Positions 1 to 64,000 of a stretch of DNA of 64,000 nt are shown in pieces. A program made the position numbers and the translations under genes. The notes beneath the pieces are model-generated. The model made no database searches. It saw only the letters and a program-made list of their open reading frames with translations, and was not told where the DNA came from. The first letter of the stretch is position 1. Every line of letters starts with the position of its first letter. Source of the DNA: Seriola aureovittata (Eukaryota > Chordata > Actinopteri > Carangiformes > Carangidae); the NCBI RefSeq assembly GCF_021018895.1, contig NC_079375.1, positions 7,524,001-7,588,000 of the forward strand, written 5' to 3'.

Positions 1-179
1 GTTATAATTAAATTATGTTTTTGTAAAATGTATGGGGCTGTGTTATCTTTGCTCCATTGTGAGTAAATCATCAAAGCAGATTATTGTGCGTCCTTCATTA
101 AACCTGTTTGTGTACTTTAATAGGAACGTACTGTTTATCTGGACTTGTTTCTACTGCTTTGAAATAACACGTTCACTTA

Positions 180-421
180 CTTAGATACAAAAACTACTTT
201 ATTTCTTTTCTTATGAATTTATTTATTTAGTCTATTATTTAAAAAAAATACTGATGGTAGAAGTCATGACTCACTTGTACAACACTGAACAATATTTAAT
301 ATCATGGCAAATGTAACAACAGAGTCGTAAGAAATATTGCTGCCCACTGTTGGCAGCAGCCAACAAGTCTGTATTTCCTGATTCAGTGAGAGTCAGTGGT
401 GGAGCAGAGCGGTCTGCTGTG
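180..421 (-). other. mak: mak 3' UTR and polyadenylation signals
   Basis: Between the mak stop codon and a cluster of AATAAA signals on the minus strand (plus-strand TTTATT at 198-203, 218-223 and 222-227). The exact cleavage site is not visible. The 3' UTR would be about 200-250 nt. Beyond it, positions 1-180 show no gene. Confidence 0.6.
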
Positions 422-8836
<8,415 letters not shown>

Positions 8837-9143
8837 CGTCCACAGAGAGCCCGGCCTCCCCTTCACCGAGGAGCCTTGACAGTCCCACACAGTCCAACAG
8901 TTGGTCATTGTAAGCACAGGAGAAACATCCCGCCACAGATCAATGACTTAACGGCCCTCGACTCTGCTCTATCCTTCTGCTACTGTCAGGCTACTCAAAA
9001 GCTTTTACTGTAGAAGCACAGACATAAAACATGAGTGGTCACCCTTTACCTTTCCCTCTGCAGAAGAAGGGTGGATGTTTACCTGGCGAGGGAGAGTGGA
9101 AAAATGACACTGTGTCGATCCTGCCTGTTGCACTGCGCCTCAC

Positions 9144-9189
9144 CTATCTTAAGGTAAGCCTTCACGGCAGACAGAGGAAGGGCAATCCA
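9144..9189 (-). other. mak: Probable 5' non-coding exon of mak
   Basis: A 46-nt segment with a strong pyrimidine-rich acceptor (cccttcccctcacag) and a GTGAGG donor, on the mak strand upstream of the start exon. It has no ATG. This is inference from splice signals only. Confidence 0.35.
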
Positions 9190-9600
9190 CTGTGAGGGGA
9201 AGGGATTAAAGTTGACATGAGCTTAAGAATGTGTGCCAGGAAACAGACTCACAGGAGAAGGTTTTACCTTATCAAGTCCACTGAGTAAGAGAACAGGACC
9301 ATGCTGGCACCTTTGTGTTTTGTAAGGTTTGATGATGTTGTAATATTTCAAATCAAGGCTACATGCATGAATTTGATGCAGAAGCAAAGGGCTTTACCCA
9401 CCTTTGTCCAACACTGGTCACATAGAAGTGAGCCAGTGGTATTGAAAGGTGTTGATACTTCCGAGTACATGTTTTGGTGTCAAACATTGTCGATTATTGG
9501 ACAAAAATTTTCCCTGACTGTTTTTGGTTCTGGAAGTTTTAAGTAAAGAGCTGTTGAACAACTATAATATAATTTATTCTACGAACGTGGAAGCACTAAC

Positions 9601-9633
9601 CTACTCCAATGTGATGTGATCCAACACCTCCAG
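9601..9633 (-). other. mak: Possible small 5' non-coding exon of mak
   Basis: A 33-nt segment bounded by a tatttttccag acceptor and a GTTAGT donor on the mak strand. It is weakly supported, because micro-exon-like patterns arise by chance in 2 kb. Confidence 0.2.
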
Positions 9634-10915
9634 CTGGAAAAATAGGGGGAGACACACCTCCTGCTGTCAACGCTGATTTCATTCTTTAACTAAGCAAATT
9701 CTCCTGCTTTTCTTTCATATCAAGTTAATGCGCATTTCACAGTGGGCATGACTGAAAAGCACATCTTAGTCAGACTTGAGTAATTTAGGGCCAACGTATT
9801 TATAACTGATGTAAGACGAGGTCAGAGGAGTAAAACTGTAGAGTACAAGTGTAAGCAGGTAGTAAGGATGGCACCACTTTTAAATAAGGAATCCACTATA
9901 AAGGGTGTATAAATCATAACCAATGGCTTTATTAATGGTTATTAAAACAACTGATAATGCTTTATAGATCAGTTAAAAGCCATTAAGAGGAACAACTTTT
10001 GGGTTACCAGGTTGTGAAAAATCTTGCAACAAACCTATTTTCACTGATTAATGTGACAAATATTTTCTTTATTTATCAATTAAAATATCCACTACAAGTA
10101 CTACAAGTCTCCAAAACAGCTTGTTCCAGCTAAGAGTCATAGTCAATTGATTATCACAAGAAAAACAGCAAATAGTGACAGTTAAAAAGCTGGAAGCAGT
10201 GAATTCTTGGCAATTTTGCCTAAAACATTATTATTATTATTATATGGTTAAGATCATTACAGGTTTTTCACTTAGTAATAAGCCATTAAGTTTGCAGTTG
10301 CAAATGTTAACAAAGTCATTAATAAAAGGTCAGCAAAGTCACTGTCTGTCAAGTCAAGTCTCCAGGTATATCTGTTAATAAGTTCTTAATAAATGGACTG
10401 TGGTGCAGTTGCTTTACAGTGCTTTTGCAGAGGGGCAGAGGTCAAACAGCCTTTGAAGGGATTTCCCTGATGAAAAGCTTTCCTGATTACAAATTATATA
10501 TATACGTATATACAGTATATATATTAATGGGCAGTGTATACATATTTTAAAGCCTTTTATTAGAAAGCAAAGTGGCAGGAATTTTAGTTTGAGCTGCTGA
10601 AAAATAACCGAACTATACTTTTCGAAGTTTGACATTTTCACTGTCCTTTCAATATTTTTTTTTTATGCTGACCAACGTTGAACAAGGCATCACAAATTTC
10701 AAAATGTTGTTCATAACTTTGTTACATAAACTGATTTAGCGTAATAGCAGACAACAAGCAAGCTAAGAGTAAACACAGGAGCTAGAGGGCAAAATAAGCT
10801 AAACTCACCCGCTTGTCCAGTCCTCGTGTTCAACCAAACGGTCAAATAAGCATTTTTATTAAATATTTACTATGTCTAAAATAGTATAACTAAAATTTAG
10901 GGAAAGTATACCTAC

Positions 10916-10990
10916 CACAGGAGACATTTCCATACTGGTGAAGGTATACGGTGAAGCTTGCAGTGGAGAGATGCTGCCAGCTCCATCCGT
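10916..10990 (-). other. mak: Probable first (non-coding) exon of mak
   Basis: GC-richer sequence ending in a good GTAGGT donor at 10915, placed just downstream of an X-box. It contains short upstream ATGs (for example ATGGAAATG), so translation would start only in a later exon. The transcription start is not determined; the upper limit is a guess. Confidence 0.4.
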
Positions 10991-11008
10991 TTCAAAGGGC
11001 GGCTTCCT

Positions 11009-11022
11009 GTCTCCTAGGCAAC
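11009..11022. promoter_or_regulatory. RFX X-box-like palindrome at the mak 5' end
   Basis: GTCTCCTAGGCAAC fits the X-box pattern of two 6-bp half sites (GTYNCC and RGNAAC) with a 2-bp spacer. RFX factors bind such sites upstream of many ciliary genes. It lies about 20-100 bp upstream of the proposed mak first exon. Confidence 0.55.
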
Positions 11023-11049
11023 GCGCAGACTTCCAAAATAAAATCAAAT

Positions 11050-11185
11050 AAAATCATAACCCACTACTCTAATGTAAAAAGTGTATGAAATACAAGTATG
11101 AAAACAAATGGCCTAATAAAAATCTTATAATCAATATTTTAAATAATAGATATAATGTAATATAATAGATCTATCTATCTATCTA

Positions 11186-11232
<47 letters not shown>

Positions 11233-13415
11233 GTAGTAGCTGTTCTGGAACTTTCAGTTGTATCACATGATTTTTACAAGCATATGGAGTTTGCCCACTT
11301 GAACCAGAAATTGCAATTTCTAAAAAAAATTGTGGTGGGATTGCTGGCTTTTGCACAAACTGAAGTTAAAATGCATTACTGGCTTGAATTTGTATGAAGA
11401 CGCAGACTAAGTAGTACTAAGAACGAGGAAAGAGTAAAAAGGCCTGAAGAATGTAATCTGTGTTGTAAGTGAAAAAAGCTTAAAGGAGTCATATTTTATA
11501 ATTGTGTTGATGTACACTCAGACAAAGTTGCATTGCTTCTTGTGTAGCCTAAGCCAAACTGCTTTGCTCCATGAATGGACTGATATATGCATGAAACTGG
11601 GGCTGATATTAAAGAAAATGTATGAAGTTTGAATAATTTTGCTTGTTTTTGCTAGCTGCCATTCGCTATTTACAGCATAATTGATATTTTCTACATGTAG
11701 ACTATAAGCAGTTGGCAGTTATCTTCATTTGTCTTGTACAGTCACTGGAAAAGCCAACTCATCTCTTACAGGTGTTAATAGTAAGGTATTTGTCATAATG
11801 CACAATATATTATAAATAAGTATGTGTGAAATGTTACAAATGTTACTATTTATTCACTCATTTACTGTGTATAATTTTTGTATATAATTTTTGTTTTGGT
11901 GAGTAGCATAAATGGAACTATAACTAGCACTTAGCTTGCTCCCAGTGGGCCATGGGCCCAGCCAGCAAGCTAGCTGCCGGGGGAGGCCCCTCAGCAAAAC
12001 ATTTGCTGTTCTTGCTGTGCTTCGACTCAGTGCCAATTGACAACACAGGTTCACCAGATTAAATAATAATTTAGGTAATAATGCTTAATAATATTGTACC
12101 TTAGTAGCTTAAATTTACAATTATTTAAATTACTAAAAGTCCTCTCTAAACCTGGTGTTTTTGGGGTCTCAGTCTGGGGTTAGAGTAGGTTTTGTTGTAA
12201 TATTTTGGCCTTGCATGTGTTTTACAAGTGCTCCATCTAGTGGTTTATTTTCATCCCTGCATCTGACTTTGGCTCCTGTAACCCTGGGTTTCCCAACTTT
12301 TTCTGACCTTTGAATACATGACACTTAGGAGCCTAATTTATTTTGATATTTCTTTCAAATGATCCATAGCTGGAAACAGCATTATGTTGTTGGTTTTGAT
12401 TAACTGTAGAAGTATATGTGAGAATTATACTATGGGGAAAGTAAGAGTAAGATGTAAATATTTTATATCGTAGACTCGATGGTGGTATGTTTGAATTAAA
12501 GAACTCATTATTTTCTTGGGAAACCCCTGAGACCACCCCAAGGATCCCTAAAATGTCGCAAAACTTGCATTTGAAGACCAGAGATTTTGTCAGCATGATG
12601 AGGAATCTTCGACTGCTTTGACTGTGAAAATTTACCCGTACATTATGAGAATTGATAAATGACACTTGGATAATTGGAATTCAGAAAACATCACCTTGAT
12701 AAGAAGGCTGATATAATCAAATGATATTAGGCCTGTGCGTAAATGAACCCGATTAAATCAGGACACTAGAATTAAGGGGGCAAAGAAAAATGCTTAAATG
12801 ATTTTCACTCATCTGTGTGTAAATTAACTGAAAATCTTTTTTTAAAATAGGTTTTAAACAGGTTTGCGGGCAGGAAACCTTCTTTTAAAGAAACATTTAA
12901 TGGGCCAAAGGAAGAAATGCTATGTTGTGTAATAATAAAGAGCAGGTTCACTATCTACAGTGCAGTAGGTGTCTTTAGACATGCAGGCATGAAATGTGAG
13001 GAATGAAAATCATGACCAGCATTCTCGAAATGGCCATACTGTAGTAACATGACGTGCCGTGCATTGCACCTAACAACTGTGCAGTCAGATTGTTGACTGT
13101 CTGCGCAGCGGATAGCCGCGTTTTTCTCCAAGGTTGTGCTTTTGGTTACTTACGGTAAGGTGGACCCGCAGTGTCCACTAAAGGATCAGGTGATCCACTA
13201 ACTACGAAGCGAAGGCTGACTGGGGAAAATGCAAAATGACATATAGCAAATGTCGGAGCATAATTCATTCACATTTTCGGCTCAAATTCGGACTTAAATC
13301 GCACCGCTGGAGCTCCAATGTAACGATGGCTCGTTAGGGCTGGTGGCGCAACTGCGATTTTTTTGATATTTTAATTTATGAAAAATCACATTCACAGACA
13401 AATATTGGTTTCAAC
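11050..13415. other. Intergenic region between divergent mak and gnal
   Basis: AT-rich DNA with no coding exon that I can support. It holds a TCTA-repeat microsatellite at 11168-11232. From about 13060 onward GC rises and CpGs appear, consistent with the promoter and 5' UTR of the long gnal transcript. No TATA box is obvious. Confidence 0.6.
11168..11232. repeat. (TCTA)n tetranucleotide microsatellite
   Basis: About 16 copies of a TCTA/ATCT unit with one short interruption, in the mak-gnal intergenic region. Confidence 0.95.
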
Positions 13416-58001
<44,586 letters not shown>

Positions 58002-59204
58002 TGGGAGACCGCCGCTGTCAGCCTTCTGTGTTTTTTCTCCACCATTCTGCATCCTTGACGAACCCTTCTTCCTCCTCCTCCTCCTCCTCCTCCTTCCTCC
58101 TACTCCTCTTCCTCCTCCTCGTCTTCACCCCAAAACTTCACCCTTCTCCTCCCCCAAAGAAACCCTCAACAACCCCTGACCACCCCCTCCTGTCGAGGAC
58201 TATGAAGTACTACTGAAGTGTGTCAAATCCTCTTCCTCTTCTTAACTTCTTAGCTTTTTGTACTTCTTTTTTTTTTTTTCTCTGAGACAGATTCATCCCC
58301 ATTTCACCGATGTAAAAGGAAGGTTGGGGAACAAAGTTGTTGCGTGCCGCTTCTAATTTTTTTTTTCTCTTTTTCTTTTACTCCTTCCTTTTGAATGCCT
58401 TGATTTTTGTCATTCCACTAAGCCTTGGGCTACCTCCTTTTTTTTTTTTTTTTTTTTTTTGCCCCTTCGTGTCCTTCTGTTTTTTGGCTTTGTCATTGGA
58501 CCTGAACTGGTGGGTGTGGATACATAAAAACACACCTACAGGACCTCAATGTAGAGGCAGTGTGTGTGTGTGTTAATGTGTGTGTGTGTGTGCGTAATGG
58601 AAGAGTAGGAGGAATGCCATGTGAGAGAGCGCATATGTGTGTGTTTATGTTTGTATGTCACCTGCCGGTTAAAAGCCGGCATCTCCACCATGACCTTTGC
58701 CCCAGTCTTTTTTTGTTTTTGTTTTTGTTTTGTTTTTTAGTTGATTTTTTTGCCCCGTCACCCCCTCCGACCTGCTTCTTCTTCTCTCCGCGTGGAAGAC
58801 GACTGGACGCCGAAGAAAGCGGAGAGGACGGAGGGGAAACCGAGTGGATGAAGAGATAAATGCACTTTGCATCAGGTTCCTTAATAACTTTTTTTTTTTT
58901 TTTTTTTTGTTGTTGTTGTTGTTGTTGTTTTTTCTCCAGAGGAAGCATACACACAATGTAGCATCACAATATTTATTACCCTGTCACGATGTTAGCTTGC
59001 CGAGCTGCAGAGGGTGGACCGAGCAGCCGAGAGACATGTGGAGCGAAAGATTACACGACGTAAAATACGACAAGGACGACGTGAAGAAGGATTTAAATGA
59101 AGGAAAAGGGGACTGAGCTCTCTGCACCTTAGCCCTGCTGCCTCCACGGACTCGGATCTGCCTCCTTTTTTCCACACAAACCATCGTTTTAGCTTAGAGA
59201 TACT

Positions 59205-59240
59205 GATGGGAGGGGAGGGTGGGGTGGGGCGGGAGGGGAG
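59205..59240 (+). repeat. gnal: G-run cluster in the gnal 3' UTR
   Basis: At least five runs of three or four G with one- to two-base spacers, on the transcribed strand, so able to form an RNA quadruplex. Confidence 0.8.
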
Positions 59241-60390
59241 AGAAAAATGTATTGTTCTTTTTTCTTTTCTTTTCTTTTCTTTTCTTTTTCTTTTCTTTTT
59301 TTCCTTTTTGGTTTTGTTTTTTTTGTTAACTTGTACACTGTGCAAGGTTGAATTATCCTGTACAGACTGTAAAATGTAATATTATTTTGTACAACTTAAT
59401 TGAAAGAAAAACAAATCTACTTGTAGATCTTTGTGCCTTGATTATGGCTGTACCTGTAAATGAGCTCAGATGTAAGTATGTTTTCGACTGCGCTGTACAG
59501 CTTGATGTCAAACTCTATCGGCAGCGGAAGACTGCGGGTAGGGGACTTTCTCTGTAGAGTTTAGTTTTTTCTGGTTTATAAAAAAAAAAGGAAATGCTGT
59601 TTAGTAAAAAATAAAAAATAGGGAAAAAATCCTAAAAACCTGTATACATTATGCAAATTAACCACTTACCTGCAGTGAAGACCAGATGTTGCAGCGCCAT
59701 GCCTTTTTTTTTTGTTTTGTTTTCTTTTATTGGTTTTCTTTTTCCTCCTTTTATTTTATTTTATTTTTTGAATTTCACAGCTTTAAACAAACATTGGAAA
59801 TTCATTGAAAGTGTCCAAATTGCAACCTGGTGTTGTTTTAATAGGAACCAACGTTTTTTCGATATGAAGTGTGTCTGAGATCTGTACTGATGTGCGTGCC
59901 TGTGCGCATGTGTACATAAAACAAACATAGACTCACAGACGCATTGTGTGTGTGTGTGTTTGAGGGCGAATGTGCGTTGTGTGTAAAATTTTATAAATGT
60001 ATGTACATGTAAATTTATAGGTCTATATAAATATATATGTACAATTATACATGTTTAATTATGTGTGTGCCTAGGTGTACATACCTATGTATGTATACGG
60101 TAAATATGTATACATACACACATAGGAAAGCATGTTTAGAATGGAGATGAATAAATGAGAGCGTGCAATATTAGTAATTCTTTGGTCCTTTGGAGCCATA
60201 CCCAATGGCACAGGCACTATGAATGTGTGAGCAGCACCCAACAAGACAAGCTCTTCTCCTTGTACAAACAGCATCAGCCTTTTCTTCTGCTACAGTACAC
60301 GTCTATCCCCAAAAGAGAGTGAACTGACTGGAGGTGCAAAAACCTTGTTTGGCCTGGGAGGATGATTAAATGACATTTTTATTTTCTTTA

Positions 60391-60396
60391 AATAAA
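60391..60396 (+). terminator. gnal: gnal polyadenylation signal
   Basis: AATAAA followed within 30 nt by T-rich sequence. It is the first canonical signal in a non-A-rich context after the stop codon. Confidence 0.6.
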
Positions 60397-60574
60397 GAGG
60401 CACATTAGAGGACTTTGCTTTATTTCCATCTTGGTGTCCAGTTGTGTCCAGATTTGTTACCGATGAGGTGTTCTTGGGGTTTTTTTTTTGTCTTTTTTTG
60501 TTTTGTTTTTTTATTTATTTATTTTTCTCTGTGGTGCTGCAGTGGTATTTATGTGAAGGGTTCATACGCTCAGT

Positions 60575-60905
60575 TGCCAGTTTGTTAGGTACACCAAGCT
60601 AAAAATAATGCAATCTGATACAACAGTCCTTGAAGGTTCATAAAGGTTATACCGCTCAGTTTCTGTTGAGACTTTTACAGAGAGGCGTTGATTCAACTGC
60701 ACGAGGATGTAGTTTGTGGTGCTGTTTAATTGTATTGCGTTATAAGGACAGGTGTGATTGTTACAAATGGGGCGGACAAAATAGCAGCACCACAAACTGC
60801 AGCCATCATACGACTGAATCAACACCTCTCTATTACAGTTTCAACAAAAACAGAGCATTATGATGTTCATGAAGGGAGCATTTATTGCGGGACTGTTGCA
60901 TTAGA
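60575..60905. mobile_element. Palindromic MITE just downstream of gnal
   Basis: A long imperfect inverted repeat. The left arm, with gttgattcaactgcacgagg and tagtttgtggtgctgtt, is mirrored by the right arm, with agcaccacaaactgcagcca and gactgaatcaacacc. Outer parts (gatacaacagtccttgaagg) and (gggactgttgcattagattg) also pair. No coding capacity. Confidence 0.75.
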
Positions 60906-63214
60906 TTGAAAGTATCTTTATTGTGTTTCGTCAGATTTTCATGCTTTAATATTGAGATATCATGATTCACAGTTATTCAGATTTAATGGCTCTGCACACC
61001 AACACAGTCATGTTGGGTGCTAAGACCGGTGCTCAGGTTGAAGTCAGTCAGAGCTATAGGCCTTTATCACTGGAGACATTTTGACATGTCACAGAAGGAA
61101 AAGCAAAAACTAATGGCCAAATTTCAATTCAACATATCTAGTTTCAGGGTCCTGGTGTTGTTCGTGCTGCCTCACTGTCACACTGTCCCGGTTTGCTGTG
61201 ACTTGGTGCTTTTCCTCCTATGAAGTCAAATGCCTGTTGGGAAAAAGGCCTCTATGGCAAAATGAATGAGAACACACAGGGTCGTTAATAAGTAAATACT
61301 AATAAAAGAAATTTGCACAAAATGAGATCTGATTTTAAAAAAAACTAGGGATTATATTTGTAAAACAGTTTTAACACAATGAACATAAGTTTGACTAAAC
61401 TGAATGTAGATAAACAAACTTCTCACCGATGACCTGAATCCAGGTAAAGCATTTTATTCTTAATTTAGTCCCCAGATTAAATATTTATCAGAGAGGGAAG
61501 GAAATGGGCCGTATGAATAAAACTCTCTCTCCTGGTATATATATAAGTTGTATCATGATCGAGCAGATTTTCAGGCTTTTTTTGTATTTATTATTTTCAC
61601 TTGTCCTAGCAGGAAAAACAGGTGTCGGTAATAACATTAACGATGTTTCTTTCGATGACTTCATCCTGAGCAGGGGTCGGATCAACCACAGTAACTGTGT
61701 TTGTGTGCAGAGCCTCACAGGTGTTTTCACTTTCTGGCTGATTAGACCTCCGCTCACGTTGGAGCTACGCTGGAGAATAACGTGAGTTTACAGGACTTCA
61801 GTTAACTCCATTCCATACTGCATACACATCCTTTATGTACTATAAATCAACAACTTAAATCGAGGAGCTGGAACTAAATTAAAGCTAATTGTTGGTGGCA
61901 GTGAAACAGCTGCAAGAACAACCTAGAAAACAAAATATATACGTATTGTTTGGATGTTTAACTGGCAGGTATTGCACTGGTATCATTATCTTGTAGTATA
62001 AAACAGTGAAATATGGCGATTTCCTCTAAACCATTTGCAATAACAGGATATTATTAGCATTAGTTTGTATTGGTATGTAGTGTGGAATTGGGGCACAACA
62101 TACGATGAAGGTGTAATTTGTTCAACAAAGAGTCAGGGAGGTGTCAGTCAGACACAGTCCTGTCATTTAAATCACCTGTGCAGGTTTCACTTTGGTGTAC
62201 AGGGCCTTTAATATACAGACACTGACAAAACGTTTTGAACAAAATTAGGTTTGATATAAAAAAAAAGAGGGATATTTGAATAATAGTTCAATCACACATT
62301 ATATAACCTTACTTCTAATACAGTTAATATCTATTCCCTTAACACAGACTGTCAGGAGTGAGCAATATAGATAGAGTTCTCTCATCATGATGTAAATTTA
62401 AATTTAATTTTAAACTGTATCATGATATTTTATTCTCTCTGAAAATGAAGCAGACTAGAGCTAAAGCATTTTTTTTTATTAATCAATTCCTCGATCAATA
62501 GAAAATTATTCAGTCAATTATTTAGCAGAAATGCTAAAGTTTGTTAGAATCTCAAATGTGAGGGTTCTGTTTTTATATCACTTCATGTTGAGTATCTTTT
62601 ACTTTAGGACTGTTGGTCAAACAAAACACAGATGTTTCATACACTTAATGAAAAGCAAGTCAATCAAAAAAATGTATCGATAATGAAAATCTGACTAATC
62701 ATGTAAATGAAATACCTGACAAATTGAGGTAATTTGTCATATTATTGCAAAAATCATATAAAAATATTGCCATAAAGCGGTCCTACTTACTGTTATACAT
62801 TACCAGACATGTCCTAACATGTTGAGATATTAGAGACAGAGCTACTGCAGTTTATACACACACATCTGATGGATTTATATCATCTCAGTCCAGATGACAC
62901 ATCCTTTGTCCAGCTGTGTAAAACGCACAGATCAACAAAGAGAAGCTGTGAGACGGGTCTAGTGTGAACTGCTTCATCTCAGTGTCTCTATATGTCCCTA
63001 ATATTTTGTACTCACATTTTATTTTACATGATTTTGCAAACACAAAATATTCGTGTTCACATGACTTTAATTTATTTCGAATACTATGAAATTGTTTCCA
63101 TCTCTGCCGCCGAACATCTTGTGATATTTAGCATTTCAGCCACAGAGAAATACGGCTGTGGACGACGCAGTGTACCGTTATGTCAGCCTCTCGTATACAC
63201 AGAAAAGCTCAAAA
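60906..63214. other. Intergenic region between convergent gnal and the mppe1-like gene
   Basis: AT-rich DNA with one hAT-like remnant at 62455-62720. Short open frames occur but have no splice or homology support. Confidence 0.65.
62455..62720. mobile_element. hAT-like non-autonomous element, decayed
   Basis: Begins AGAGCTAAAGCATTTTTTTT, carries ttagaatctcaaatgtgagg and tactttaggactgttggtca, and ends atgaaaatctgactaatcat. Confidence 0.55.
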
Positions 63215-63888
63215 ACACACCTTGAGGTTCTGATTTATTATGTGCTGTTCATCAGAAACGTTTCAACAATTTGGCAAAAACCCTCACAAACATTTGGCAC
63301 AGAAGTCAGCAATAAATATATTCAGATATGCATCATAAAAACAACGAGAAACCCTGGATGGATGATCGGACGACAACAACAGAAAACTAACAGTGTTCAC
63401 ATCAGATTCACAGTTTAACATCAGAGTGAAGAGGCATAAACTACCAACATACATCTGACTTCACCGCCTTAAATCAGATCAGGGACAGTGTGTATTTACA
63501 TATGTACTTGTTTGATTTGTCTTACTTTACGCCACATGTGTGTAGTTTCTAATAATTCAGACAAGTTGTGGGAAAACTTCACCCGTCTGGACATAAAAAA
63601 AAAAATGCTTTGTCATCACAGGTTACAACCACACGATCATCCTCAGTGTCAGAAGTGATAAACCTTGAGTCCCTTAAAGACATTTAAAATATATATTCAG
63701 GTCCTTCACAGTGCCGTAAAACATTAGGACAAACAAAATCGAGGTTGTATGAACAGATTTTTTTGGCCCGTTCGGGAGGACGAAAGTCACATTTTGCAAA
63801 TCCTCACATCAAGTGTTTACCAACTGCGGTGAAAACCCCCAACTTCATGGCTCTGTCCTGGAACGTGGTGTACTCTGGGTAATGTAGT
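63215..63888 (-). other. Putative 3' UTR of the mppe1-like gene
   Basis: Minus-strand sequence after the stop codon at 63889-63891. A candidate AATAAA on the minus strand is at 63234-63239 (plus-strand TTTATT). The limits are inferred. Confidence 0.4.
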
Positions 63889-64000
63889 TCACAGAGACTT
63901 GTGCTTCCCCAGCAGGCAGAGGCTGAGGCACTGCAGCAGGCCTTTCATCCACAGGCAGTGAGCCAGGAACAGCAGCAGTAGGCAGGCGCCGGCCGAGCAG
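63889..64000 (-). CDS. mppe1: C-terminal end of a membrane protein, probably MPPE1/PGAP5 (partial)
   Basis: An open frame of 36 codons enters from the right edge and stops at 63889-63891. It contains a hydrophobic, Leu/Cys-rich membrane segment (ACLLLLFLAHCLW) and ends LGKHKSL. KHKSL fits the KxKxx di-lysine signal for return from Golgi to ER. MPPE1 (PGAP5), a GPI-anchor remodelling phosphoesterase of the early secretory pathway, ends in a membrane segment and such a signal as I recall, and in mammals lies convergent to GNAL. The assignment rests on that position plus topology; the metallophosphatase domain is outside the window. The exon's own acceptor is not seen. Confidence 0.6.
   Translation of the reverse strand, partial: CSAGACLLLLFLAHCLWMKGLLQCLSLCLLGKHKSL

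Larger units (their letters stand above)
58002..60412 (+). other. gnal: gnal 3' UTR
   Basis: About 2.4 kb between the stop codon and an AATAAA at 60391-60396. It is rich in low-complexity tracts: (TCC)n near 58066-58095, T runs at about 58438-58460 and 58890-58908, (GTT)n at 58908-58930, a G-rich run at 59205-59240, TTTTC repeats near 59260-59300. An upstream A-rich AATAAA near 59609 could give a shorter 3' end. Cleavage positions are inferred. Confidence 0.65.

Noticed and set aside
61488..61785. Open frames on both strands near 61500-61785
   Set aside because: No family resemblance that I can support, no splice pattern and no neighbouring exon in phase.
61240..62300. Apparent similarity between 61285-61380 and 62215-62300
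   Set aside because: Mostly shared A-rich runs and short words; not convincing as a duplication by eye.

Overview
The window is vertebrate nuclear DNA. It is almost certainly from a ray-finned (percomorph-type) fish. Genes are split by many short and a few very long GT-AG introns. Dinucleotide microsatellites are abundant. The interspersed repeats (hAT-like elements with GGGCTGCAA ends, CAGTGGTGG-ended elements, a long palindromic element) are of types common in teleost introns.

Three genes can be read from splice sites and conserved protein. (1) Positions about 180-11020, minus strand: mak, a ciliary MAP-kinase-like Ser/Thr kinase. It has thirteen coding exon positions plus probable 5' non-coding exons. 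The predicted protein is 591 or 592 residues, depending on which of two alternative copies of exon 4 is used. (2) Positions 13416-60410, plus strand: gnal, the olfactory/striatal Gs-family alpha subunit. It has two alternative first exons, a long XL-type one at 13416 and a short one at 24147, spliced to eleven shared exons. The proteins are 506 and 379 residues. Intron 5 (18.7 kb) and intron 4 (7.5 kb) are filled with repeats and microsatellites. (3) Positions about 63215-64000, minus strand: the last coding segment of a membrane protein ending in a KxKxx ER-retrieval signal. It is probably mppe1 (PGAP5), the known convergent neighbour of GNAL in mammals.

mak and gnal are divergent, with start regions about 2.4 kb apart, and both products work in or at cilia. 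An RFX X-box-like palindrome sits at the mak 5' end.

The most interesting observation is in mak. Two tandem exons of 80 and 83 nt, with identical entry and exit phases, each encode a different version of the helix just before the HRD catalytic loop. Using both or neither frameshifts to an early stop, so the two copies should be mutually exclusive. This would give two kinase-domain isoforms from one gene.
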